Shown here: positions 50,870 to 60,045 of the stretch, in pieces | How positions within the stretch are numbered: the first letter of the stretch is position 1 | How the letters are laid out: each line of letters opens with the position of its first letter | DNA from: Diplodia intermedia | Lineage: Eukaryota; Ascomycota; Dothideomycetes; Botryosphaeriales; Botryosphaeriaceae | Length of the DNA: 64,000 nt | Reading direction: 5' to 3' | NCBI GenBank assembly: GCA_021495925.1 | Contig: JAKEKT010000045.1 | Coordinates: 186,001-250,000 of the forward strand | The notes under the pieces: generated by a model | What the model saw: the letters and a program-made list of their open reading frames with translations, nothing else | Told to the model about the DNA's origin: nothing | Databases searched by the model: none | Program-made: the position numbers and the translations under genes

Positions 50870-51811
50870 ATGGCAAAGCAACGCATCTTCATGACCGGCG
50901 GCAGCGGCTACGTCGGCTCCGCCGTCGCCCAACTCGCCATCTCCCGCGGCCACCAAGTCCACGCCCTATCCCGCTCCGACAGCAGCGACGCCAAACTGCG
51001 CGCGCTGGGCGCCATCCCCGTCCGGGGCGACCTGCGCGCCCTCGCCGTCCTCCGCCAGCAGAGCGCCGCCGCCGACGCCGTCCTGCACCTCGCCGACACC
51101 CTCGTGAACGACTTCACCCAGGACTACGCCAACGTCGTGCGCACCGACGCGGCCGCCGTCGACGCCATCAGCGCCGGCCTCGCGGGCTCCAACAAGCCCC
51201 TCGTCGTCACATCGGGGTCGCTGGTGGTGGCTGCGACTGGCGCCGAGACGCGAGAGGACGACCCGCTGTGGGAGACGCCGCTGAACGACCGCATCGCCTG
51301 CGAGCGCCACGCCCTGGCCCAGTGCGGCAAGGGGATCGCCGTCTCCGCCGTTCGTCTGGCGCCCTTCGTCTACGGCCGTGGTGGCAGCGGCGTTAGGCTG
51401 TTCATGACTATGTTCGCCAATGCCGGCACGGCTATGTATGTTGACAACGGCGACGTCGTGACCTCCGCAGTCCACGTCGACGATGCCGCCGAGCTGTATC
51501 TCCTGGCGGCTGAGAAGGCGCAGCCCGGTGAGGCTTTTAACGGTGTCTCGGGCCATGTGAAGATGCGCGACTTGACTGAGGCCGTGGGAGAGGTGCTCCG
51601 GGTCCCCGTGCGGTCGGTGGCTTTGGCCGATGCGGAGGCGCAGTGGGGCGGATTTTTTGCCCGCTTCCTCAGCACGGAGAATTGGTCGTCGGGCGCGAAA
51701 GCTGAGAGGGAGCTGGGCTGGGCGCCGAAGGGGTTGAGCATCATCGATGAGGTGAAGACTGGTTCGTATGTCGCTGTCGCTGAGGAGGTGAGGAAGTCTG
51801 CTGCTGCCTGA
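50870..51811 (+). CDS. NAD-dependent epimerase/dehydratase-like protein (extended or atypical SDR)
   Basis: Single-exon gene, 313 residues. The Rossmann motif is IFMTGGSGYVGSAVAQLAIS (GxxGxxG) right after the start, followed by LSRSDSSDAKLRALGAIPVR then GDLRA, where the acidic or basic residues after beta-2 set cofactor choice. DAVLHLADT and PLVVTSGSLVVA are the beta-4 and beta-5 segments. The usual Tyr-x3-Lys is not clear: where it should be the sequence reads NDRIACERHAL, so the protein belongs to the atypical group (often annotated NAD(P)-binding or NAD-dependent epimerase) in which this motif is altered. VRLAPFVYGRGGSG and STENWSSGAKAERELGWAPK complete the fold. Cytosolic, substrate unknown. 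An upstream in-frame ATG at 50756 exists, but the Rossmann start favours 50870. Confidence 0.85.
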   Translation: MAKQRIFMTGGSGYVGSAVAQLAISRGHQVHALSRSDSSDAKLRALGAIPVRGDLRALAVLRQQSAAADAVLHLADTLVNDFTQDYANVVRTDAAAVDAISAGLAGSNKPLVVTSGSLVVAATGAETREDDPLWETPLNDRIACERHALAQCGKGIAVSAVRLAPFVYGRGGSGVRLFMTMFANAGTAMYVDNGDVVTSAVHVDDAAELYLLAAEKAQPGEAFNGVSGHVKMRDLTEAVGEVLRVPVRSVALADAEAQWGGFFARFLSTENWSSGAKAERELGWAPKGLSIIDEVKTGSYVAVAEEVRKSAAA

Positions 51812-53697
51812 TGCGTTTCTCTCTTGCTACTTTTTTTGGGTTTGGAATTAGCAACAGATAAATAGAAAGCCAGGCCTTGCCATGGGCTGAGATGAATGCT
51901 GCGGAATTTACTACCGGCTTTTCCGGCTCTATCAGTCGAAAAGAATGACTTTGCCAACACGAGCTCCGAATTCGATGTAATCGTCTACGGCTCAACTTCG
52001 AACGATCCAAAGTGCGAAGCTTGGTCGCCATGTGGCGTTGGTCTCGCCACAAAGCCATATCGGTAGGTATTCCGCCAGCCCATACTCCAAGTCATACAGG
52101 AGCTAACAGAGCACTCAGGCGGTATCCAAATCTAAGGCCTGGGTTCAAGCGACACTGACAACCAAGCAGAATTGTAGAGTTCGGGAACAGTAAAAGGGCT
52201 TGGACTCGAGTTTCATCGCCGCATCACCTCGTACTACGGCAGGCTTGAGCTTCTCGAGGAATTTGTCGAGCAAGAAATCAAGGACGCATCTATGTGGAAG
52301 TTTGTTGGAATATACGCAGAATAGCTTAGTCAGCGAGGAGCAGGGTATATAGGCCGGCCCCGGGTCGCCTCCCCCCCGCTCCTCATGCCAATACAACATC
52401 ACCTCACCAAACACCTCAAATTCCAACAAAGTTTAAGTCGGACGTGGCTGAAAAGATGAAAAACAAAACAGCACTTTGCAACGAATCGCGCTTGTCAACG
52501 GCCAAGTTCTTTCTGTCCGCGTCGGTTGTCATGGAGGCGCTTTCCAGGTTCCCGGGCCAATCAACGACAGGCCTTCGTCGAAGCATTCTACGTCTACTGG
52601 CCGCCGCAGGAGGGTCAACAACGGTCGGGCGTGAAGCATCCAGTGTCTATAGCGAAAGCCTCGCAGGCATGCGAGCAAATACGACGTATCTGCAGTTCAA
52701 TATTACTAATAAACCCTACCACATCCCAATGACCCGTCAAGCGGCACACTGCGGCATCTCCTTCGAACCACTTGGAGAGCCTGGCCAGGGCGATGCTCAT
52801 CTCCAAGCGTATTCGTTCCGCATTCCATTGAGAAGGTAACACACCTTGAGCCGCCCGAGGGGAAAGAACTATACACGCTGTTCTTAGTTCCAGCCATCCT
52901 CGCTGGACTGGACTGCATGCATCCTTATAAACACTATTTCCCTTGTAGTCATGGCCAACCCAGAGGCTCCTCGCACATACTTGGACGCGCACGTGGCATT
53001 ACCAACTTTAGAGCGACCGGGGATGTGCACTATACCTACTCCAGATACCCCCTTTAGTCACGGCATCGCTTGGCCTATTTATCAGTAGTGGGATGGGTTT
53101 TTCTACGAAACTGATTGGTGCCCTTGCCAGCTTGCACCGCAAATCCTCGCCCCAACACAACTAGGCTGATCGGTGTATTTGACAAAAGTCACACCGAGTA
53201 ATGCCGCGACTGCCGGGGTGTAACTGAATTTGTGTGGCGACGAGTCAGTTTGGTAGAACCACGCTGCGGGCCTTACTTCCACAACTCTCGGCTCACCTCT
53301 GCCCGCTGCTCCCGCACGCGGCCGAGTCACCCAGACCTCCAAGCTTTTTCGACGGCGTGTTCACGATAGACATGTCTATAGCACGATCGACTGCAGCATG
53401 TACGAGCCAAACCGAGCCCGCTGTCATGTATTCGGCGGAGGCCAACATTGTCCGTGCGTTGCGATCGCACCAACACCCGCCACAATTGGTCGGGCGGCAA
53501 CAGCAACTGCCGGTGCTTGGCCCGAATGGCGACCGTTCACCGTTCGTGTTTGAACACGCGTATGATTTGCTCCTGGTGGCCGCAACAGGAGCTGCAGCCC
53601 GGGTCCCCGCGTTCTTCGCCCTACCGCCGGGCCCGCCCTCCTCCTTTAAGTTTTCTTTTAGTGCCTTCGCTTGTCACCATGCACTCTGCACCTCACG
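51812..53697. other. 1.9-kb intergenic region
   Basis: No supported gene. A TATA-like TATATA near 52345 precedes a 131-codon frame (to 52839), but that frame has no motif or signal peptide and I do not call it. Confidence 0.4.
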
Positions 53698-55100
53698 ATG
53701 CTCTACGATGCCAGCCGGTCGGTAGCGACCTGCGTCCTCGTCCTGCTGCCGCCTGCATACGTCAGCCTGGCCCTGCGCTGCGGCGTGCGTCTCCATCGCA
53801 AGGCATGGGGCGTCGATGACACCTGCATGGTGCTCTCCGCGGTACGTTCGGCCCCCTCTCGCGTCTGACGACCGCAGCTAACGCCTCCTCCTGCAGCCCT
53901 TCTTCGCGTGGCTGTCGGCCTCCGTCCTCAGTGGCGCGTGGAGTGGCTTGGGTGCCCGGGACGAGCACCTGTACGGCGGCACCGCGCAGTACACGACAGC
54001 ACTCAAGGCAAGCGGACGAGCCCCCAACGCACGCGGGCCATCGGCTGACGATCCACAGAACTATTTCATGTTCATGCTCTCCTACTGCTGCGGCGTCTTC
54101 TTCCTCAAGCTGAGCATCGCCCTGACTCTCATGCGCATCACCGCCGGCCGGCCCGCCTACGTGTGGACCCTGCGGGTGACCATCCTCATCTTCACTTCCG
54201 CCATCTTCATGGTCTTCTTCTACGTCCTGGCCCAATGCCAGCCCATCGCGTAATGCGCGCCCGTGCACCCCTCCCGCCGCAACCAACCCCGCTCACACTT
54301 CTCACAGGTACTCGTGGGACAAGAGCATCGCCGGCGGCAAGTGCAAGGACAAGCGCATCCTGACGGGCATGAGCTTCGCCATCTCGGCCGCCAACATCGT
54401 GACCGACTGGACGTGCGCGCTGCTGCCCATCCCGCTGCTGTGGAACCTCGAGATGCACCGCAACTCCAAGATCGCGGCGGGCGTGCTGCTGTCCTTCGGC
54501 GTCTTCGCCAGCGTGTGCGCCCTCATCCGCCTCAAGTACACCATCGCCCTCAACGAGGACCTCGACTTCCTCTACCACGCCTCCTTCGTCGTCATGTGGG
54601 CCTACGCCGAGGCCGGCGTCGGCTTCTCCGCCGCCAACTGCAGCGTACGTGGGCCCAACAACACCCTTCCCCTGCGGTATGCACGGTGCGCCGACTGACT
54701 GACTGACTGACTGACGCATCGTCGTCGTCGTCCGAACATACAGACGCTCCGCCCCATCTTCGTCCGCATCTTCCGGCTCGGCAGCAGCCGCGGCCAGCCC
54801 GACGACACGGACAGCCGGGAGTACGGCTGCTGCCCGACGCGCTTCAGGAGCCGGCACTCGGGCTTCGAGCTCAACGGCGACGCCTCCAACGCCATCATCG
54901 TGCATCCCGCTACCCGCGCCGGCTACGGCGTCAAGACGACCGTCACGGCGGGGGAGCCCGAGAACGACCGCGAGGCGGGGGGGCGGCTGGCTGCGGGCGA
55001 GGAGGTCTGCTTCGAGGATGACGCGAGCCAGCGCGAGATTTTGAGGGAGGATCGGGTTAGTTTTACGTATAGTGGGAGGAAGGGTAGAAGGGTGACGTGA
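53698..55100 (+). CDS. PTH11/rhodopsin-domain membrane protein, second gene
   Basis: Predicted 379 residues from exons 53698-53841, 53897-54007, 54059-54249, 54308-54644 and 54744-55100. Family blocks: LALRCGVRLHRKAWGVDDTC at the end of helix 1, YFMFMLSYCCGVFFLKLSIA then LTLMRI in helix 3, VLAQCQPIAYSWDKSIAGGK, ISAANIVTDWTCALLPIPLL with WNLEMHRNSKIAAGVLLSFG, and CALIRLKYTIALNEDLDFLY. The second intron (54008-54058, 51 nt) starts GCAAGC rather than GT, contains CTGAC and ends ACAG; it is a multiple of three without stops, so it can be read through, but splicing restores the family spacing. The fourth intron carries an (ACTG)n and (GTC)n microsatellite. The tail is hydrophilic. The final Tyr/Thr of the usual TVDIAIWS segment is replaced by FLYHASFVVMWAYAEAGVGF, so it is a diverged member. 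No CFEM domain. Confidence 0.8.
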
Positions 55101-55117
55101 TGGATGTATGAGAAAGG

Positions 55118-56072
55118 TTTTTTTTTTTTTTTTTTAGAGAAAAAGAATACTGAGTTCTAGATATTATCTTCAAGGTTATTAATAGATATGTGGGGAGGGG
55201 TGGGCAAGAGAAGGTTCGGAATCGACCTGGGCGAGGCACGCAAGGACGCTTGATCAGATTCCCGTACTCACGCAAATACTTAACGAGGCGACGCTTTTCC
55301 TTTTCCAATCCTGCGACGGTAACGATGTCTTCTAGACCCACGACCATCTTGCTTAGACATCCCAATGCCAACGCAAATCGCGAAAACTGCAAAGACAATG
55401 CCAATGATAAGTCCACACTCTGCAGAGGTATCAGGAATGAAAGTTTCGCCATTCCACCTGCCCAGCTTCGTTCTCTTTCCACTGCCATCGAGGTGGACGA
55501 GAACATCGGCGGCACGGAGATAGGCATGCAGAATAGCGGATTCTCCGTCTTGGATGACAACGAACTTGCTGACGCCTCCCTCGAAGAACGAATTTTCCAT
55601 GACACTTTCTACAAGTCCAGGTCAGCTCCAGAAAAACAGCAACAAGGCGTGCCGAGGCTCACCTGTCCACTCGCCCGTTCGGTAGTCCTGGAGCTGCCCG
55701 CTGACGGTACGCTCATTTGTCAAATAGAACACGCCTAGCGCGTCTTCCAGCTCCACGACACACAGTGTGGTGCCTGGATATGCTGCCCGTGCTGTTGCCG
55801 GGACGCTGTTGCTCTCCGCCCATTCTTTCGTCTCGTCGTCGTAGAAGATGCTGCGCACGGAACCGTCGGGCTGCTGGAAAAACACTAACGCACCGTCGGC
55901 GCTGTTGGTGCCCGCGATGCGGCTCTTTTCGTGGATGGCCACGCGGCCGATGCCGGTGAGAGGCACCATGGCCCAGACCGGGTCGTTGTCGTCGGGTGGA
56001 GATGTACGCTGAATGCAGCCCAAATCGTTGGTTTGAGTGACATAGACGATCATGTGCTTTTTTTTTTTTTTT
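55118..56072. repeat. Two homopolymer T tracts bracketing the lectin-like gene
   Basis: T18 at 55118-55135 and T15 at 56058-56072 on the plus strand, i.e. poly-A on the strand of the lectin-like gene, one just after its 3' end and one just before its ATG. No matching target duplication is visible, and the gene keeps an intron, so a processed retrocopy is unlikely. Confidence 0.5.
55280..56053 (-). CDS. Fucose-lectin-like beta-propeller protein with C-terminal transmembrane segment
   Basis: Minus-strand gene of two exons, 56053-55663 and 55608-55280, with a 54-nt GT-AG intron (ctgac branch); 239 residues. Repeated blade-like units are visible: MIVYVTQTNDLGCIQRTS, GALVFFQQPDGSVRSIFYDD followed by KEWAES, and ALGVFYLTNERTVSGQLQDY then RTGEWT, with the V-[YF]-[YF]-x(2)-[DN]-G-x-[IL]-x-E pattern of fungal fucose-specific lectins. 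Exon 2 continues with another unit (FVVIQDGESAILHAYLRAAD) and then a hydrophobic helix CGLIIGIVFAVFAICVGIG and a basic tail, so the product may be membrane-anchored. The frame directly upstream (56347-56078, 89 residues, containing TSYILKEDDGDLIEQRFIDT) looks like the missing first blade, but the A15 tract separates the two and no intron joins them in frame. The gene may therefore be 5'-broken. Assignment to the lectin family is by pattern only. Confidence 0.5.
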
Positions 56073-56077
56073 AAGAG

Positions 56078-56347
56078 TCAACCCTGATGTCGACCAGTAG
56101 CCTTAATGGGAAAGGAAATGAGGGTGGATAATTCGGCTACCGTATCGTGTCTATCAACATAGACGGCGGCAGTGTCGGGCTTCATACCGCTGGTTATGAA
56201 AATCTCGTCAACCAGGTTCGTGTCGATGAACCTTTGCTCGATGAGGTCGCCATCATCCTCCTTGAGGATGTAGGATGTATTCTCGTCCTTGACCGCGAAT
56301 CCTGCGGCACTCATGTAGAGCGCCATCTTCTTCACGTCTGAGCTCAT
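56078..56347 (-). pseudogene. Probable first exon or N-terminal blade of the lectin-like gene
   Basis: 89-residue frame from ATG 56347: MSSDVKKMALYMSAAGFAVK, TSYILKEDDGDLIEQRFIDT, then PDTAAVYVDRHDTVAELSTL and a stop at 56078. The pattern of short strands with charged turns resembles a propeller blade and is contiguous in direction with the gene at 55280-56053. It is separated from it by 24 bp including an A15 tract. A slip in the homopolymer or an unrecognised intron could explain the break. Confidence 0.4.
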
Positions 56348-57419
56348 TCCGTGTCGCGCTCTGGAGGGGCGTGTGTGGAACCGTGTGATGGGCAGAATAG
56401 TTGAATCGATTGCTTCTCTGAGCGGTAAATGCAGGTGGCTCTTGTCGGTCTAAGACATATGCCGCCTTCCAGCCTTCCAGACTTTGGTCCTCCTTTCGTC
56501 AGTTCTACCGGTGCCAAGTGGCGGCTCCACCAGGTGCCAATTGGCTCCCGGCTGTCTATCACGGCAGTAATGCTTTCCTTGAAGCCTGAAATCTGACGCC
56601 AAGGCATTTCCGGGGCTTACACTCAACAATTGCTGCTTCTGTGCTATCTACTGGATCCTGCTCTCCGCTCTTTCGGCAGATGACTGTCATGCTATCAGTG
56701 ACTGAGGCTGACTCACCGCGCGGCTTGCATGCGATGGCATGAGCAACACGTTGGATATGCCGGGGTGTAGTATAGAAGCCGTTTGCGGTAGCTGCCTAGT
56801 CCGAATGGTGATGATGTCCTCTGTGGCTTGGCCGAAAGGACATTTGGAGCCGACTTTCGAGAATGTGTGGAGAGCAAAACGCCTCATGGAACCGAAACAC
56901 AAGGCTACAACCAAGTTTTTTGAGCCGCATGCTTTTCGTCGCGACCAGCTAGATGGTATGGGTGTATGTGGCAGAAGTCAATTCGTTCGCGGGTCTCTTA
57001 CCCGGGTCGACGAGACCCAATGAAATACGACAGCCGGCGCCCGGTTACTATGAGGCTTGAGCCACCTGGTTTTGCCATGTGATACATCGGTCGCACCCGG
57101 GCTGCAGTAATCTGATATGGCCCGAAAGGAGGAGAACTTCATGGATTGCATTTTCCCCCTAAAGTCCGTGACCAATGTCCTTGTAGTTTGTTTGCTACGA
57201 AGCATGCGAATGAGTGACGCCCGATTTCACTCGACAATCCATATCCGACGCCTAAAAAGGCCCCTGTCCACATGTAAAAGCGGGGATTTCTGTCCTATTC
57301 GGACGATCTTCCAGTGATTGGAGACATTAGAACGCGCAGGAGCTAATGCAGGCAGATGGTCAGCCGTAGGCCGGCCCGCATGATATCAGGAGGAACTGCA
57401 GAGCAGCGTGCCCACCAAT
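56348..57419. other. Intergenic region
   Basis: No supported gene; frames on both strands are under 100 codons and without motifs. It borders the AT-rich island. Confidence 0.45.
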
Positions 57420-58020
57420 TAATTTAAACAATTCAAGCCATCTAAAGTAGTAGATTATAGGTATTCTAGTGGCGATTTGACTTATTTAGGCTTAGAGGTC
57501 GATTTTAACTATTTAATACTAGTTTTACTAGTAAATTAGATTACGATTCTTAACATAGTATTAAACCTTCTACTACTACTATCGCCGTCGCCGCCGCCGT
57601 CGCCGCCGCCGTCGTTACCGCCGCCGCCGCGATCCTCTTATGCCTAGCTACTACTACTACTACCGCCGCCGCCGTAGTATTAAACCTCTACCGCTACTCG
57701 ATCTAACGCGTAGCCCGTGCGCTTTCCCAAATAGGTTTAGCTCCGGAACGGAATAATAATAAAACTTAATACTATATAGAATTATTATACGATTTTAGCT
57801 ATTACACGTATAACTAATTCGACGCGTAATTATATTAGAATGGCATTTTTTATAATCTATTAAGACTATCTATTATTCTTATAATATATTTTAGCGTAAA
57901 TTAACTTAAATTAATTATCTTTTCTAGAGAAGAGAATTAATTTATAAGTAATATACCCGAATTAGGTAAGTAAAGGAAGAGAGGGCGCTTAAATTAGAAG
58001 GCTTGCTTAGATTGGTTAAT
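57420..58020. repeat. AT-rich RIP-like island with embedded trinucleotide tracts
   Basis: Strongly AT-rich with very frequent TpA, few CpA or TpG dinucleotides, and CpG retained (CGACGCG, CGTAAA): the product expected of RIP acting on CpA. In the middle (about 57570-57690) lie alternating CTA/ACT and GCC/GTC trinucleotide runs of opposite composition. No coding capacity. It is probably the mutated remains of a transposon; which kind cannot be told. Confidence 0.7.
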
Positions 58021-58022
58021 TT

Positions 58023-59723
58023 TTAGATTGACTGGGCACGCTGCTGCAGAGTACTCACCCATTGCTCAATAGCTTTCTCGTTCTTGTGAAGCTCAATAAA
58101 CCGTTGATCTAGGGGGCCTACGACGGTAAGCGGTTGAGATACCGGTCGAGAAGCATTGGAAATATACCTGATGTACAGTGCACGACTCGCTCGATCGCAG
58201 TGTCTCCCCGGAGCCTCTCAAGAAAGTCGGCAGCATCTCTGTCACTCCCAACGCGGCTGACTAAGAAGCGGACGGCTAATGGGGCTTATGAGCGACGAAG
58301 AAGATATATGTACAGTGTCAAACCCACCTTCTGGTTCGTAGCCTCGTTGATCAAGCGCCTTACTACACTTGACGATGGCATTCCTAAACTCGTCTTGCGG
58401 TTCCTCAAGAGGGCAGCCGTCGGTAATGACAATGATGAGAAGCGGTCGCTTGAGCGTCCTGCCGCGATCGAACACGTCAAACAAAAACGGCTTGAGAATC
58501 CTGTCCTGCAGCCCGGTGCCGATCTTCGTCCAGCCTTGTGGCAGGAATCGGAGTTCTCTGTCGATCCGGTCCTTGCTTAGGTTGTCGTAGGCGGACGAAT
58601 ACGACGGCGTCTTGTTGATGAAGCGGAGGTGGACTCCCCCGCCATCCGGGGCGAGCCGCGTTGCGATGCTCGTCATACGTGTGACGAGATCTCTGAGCAG
58701 CTCCTGCCGGCTCGGACCATCCTTTGTGTCTTTGTCCCTCATGGACCCACTATCGTCTTAAATCCCGTAAGCTTTTGCTCGGACGATGACAAGCTTGATG
58801 CTTACCGCAGTAAAGGATTGACTGGTAGAGCGCTAGCGTGGTGAGGTGTTTGATCTCGCTGGCGGCGGTGAGATGATTGGTTGGATCGTCCTTCAATTGG
58901 ACCGCCTTTTCCGCTACCTTCTGCAGGAAGTCGTCCTCACGCGAAAAGAACTGTCGGAGCTCGGGATTCTCAACATTCACGAAGTTCCGGATGTTGTCTT
59001 TGAAGTCGTCAACGGTCGTGGGGCTTCCGATCGCCTGACGTGCTGTAAGCACCCGCAATCATAGTTGAAGATGAAGGCATGCCTTACCTCAGAAATAGTG
59101 GGCTCGGGTTTGGTGTCGGCGAGGTTGTAGAGCCTGGAGACGGTCCCCTTTACCACGCCTTCGATCATCCCGCTGTTGACGTACGCGAGAATGAACAGGA
59201 CCAAGTTCACGATTACGTCAATGAACTCGGATCGTCCGCGCACCTGCTCAGACTCCGGGAGTAGCGCATTCCTCATGGCGTGATTGGTGGACTGGTCCGC
59301 AAGATCGCGCGTCATCTTTCCATATTCATTTTTCCTGGTCGTCGACGCCCCGTTCTGGACAAGCAGCTTTGCCACGGCAGGGTCGAGTTGCTGGGTGATG
59401 GCCACCATCAGCGGCGTGTTTCCATCATCATCGGGGGCATCTATGTCCGCCCGGCCGTTGATCAGCGCTTGGACTGTCTGCTGGCGTCGACGCCTGGCTT
59501 TGGTGGCGTAGTGCAGGGCGGTCTGGCTGCGCCTGGTCCTCTTGTTCACATCAGCCTTGTGACGAATCAGAAGCTCCACGACGCTGGGGTGGCCGTTCCG
59601 AGCTGCTTCTCCAAGCAGAGTGAAGTGGTCCTCCTCTACATCAATCCTGCTGGTCCTGAGAAACTCGACCAACGTGGCCTCCGTAAGCTGTCCGTTGCGG
59701 GCTAGGCTGAATATGGCAGACAT
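58023..59723 (-). CDS. Ankyrin-repeat protein with C-terminal von Willebrand A domain
   Basis: Predicted 498 residues from five exons on the minus strand: 59723-59088, 59034-58806, 58756-58328, 58275-58168 and 58117-58023; introns of 49-53 nt, all GT-AG and frame-consistent. The N-terminal 150 residues hold ankyrin repeats: LLGEAARNGHPSVVELLIRH, QTALHYATKARRRRQQTVQA, GNTPLMVAITQQLDPAVAKL. A hydrophobic stretch (FIDVIVNLVLFILAYVNSGM) follows. The vWA domain starts at about residue 280: SILYCDDSGSM gives the MIDAS DxSxS (Asp289, Ser291, Ser293), WTKIGTGL supplies the Thr, and LLIIVITDG the distal Asp-Gly. It ends with PLDQRFIELHKNEKAIEQW. All MIDAS residues are present, so metal-dependent ligand binding is likely. 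The domain order is uncommon. It is divergent from the trypsin-like peptidase at 60046 with about 320 bp between starts. Start chosen at MSAIF; no earlier in-frame ATG. Confidence 0.8.
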
Positions 59724-60045
59724 GTCTCGTGGCGTTTGGTGCAGGTGGATGGAAGCGTTGATACTGTAGCAGGAGGCGCCGTGCACTCTCAAATACCCAA
59801 AATATGCAGCAGCTGCATTTACTTGTCCCAGCTGACCGAGGATCGTTGCAGACGACGTGGCATGGCATAAGGGCGGAAAGGCCAGACCACAGCCTGGAAC
59901 GGCTTACGTTCAGCGGAGTCAGCTATGCATGCGCAAAGCCACGTTGCAGTGCCATCCGGCTGCCTGCTCGGCCGGGGGGTTTTTCCCCCCAGTATCTGGG
60001 GAGCTTCCCACATCCTTCGCGGCATGCGAAAAACCTATCTCCAGA
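59724..60045. promoter_or_regulatory. Divergent intergenic region between ankyrin-vWA and peptidase genes
   Basis: A 322-bp gap between two outward-facing starts, so the two genes may share a bidirectional promoter. No clear TATA in either direction. The run GGCCGGGGGGTTTTTCCCCCCAG near 59970 is a short hairpin-forming G/C palindrome (described here by position only for its exact extent). Confidence 0.45.

Noticed and set aside
52444..52839. Possible 131-residue gene downstream of a TATA-like site
   Set aside because: No motif, no signal peptide, and competing frames of similar quality overlap it.
55118..56072. Retroposed (processed) copy of the lectin-like gene because of its poly-A tracts
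   Set aside because: The gene keeps a standard 54-nt intron and shows no target-site duplication.
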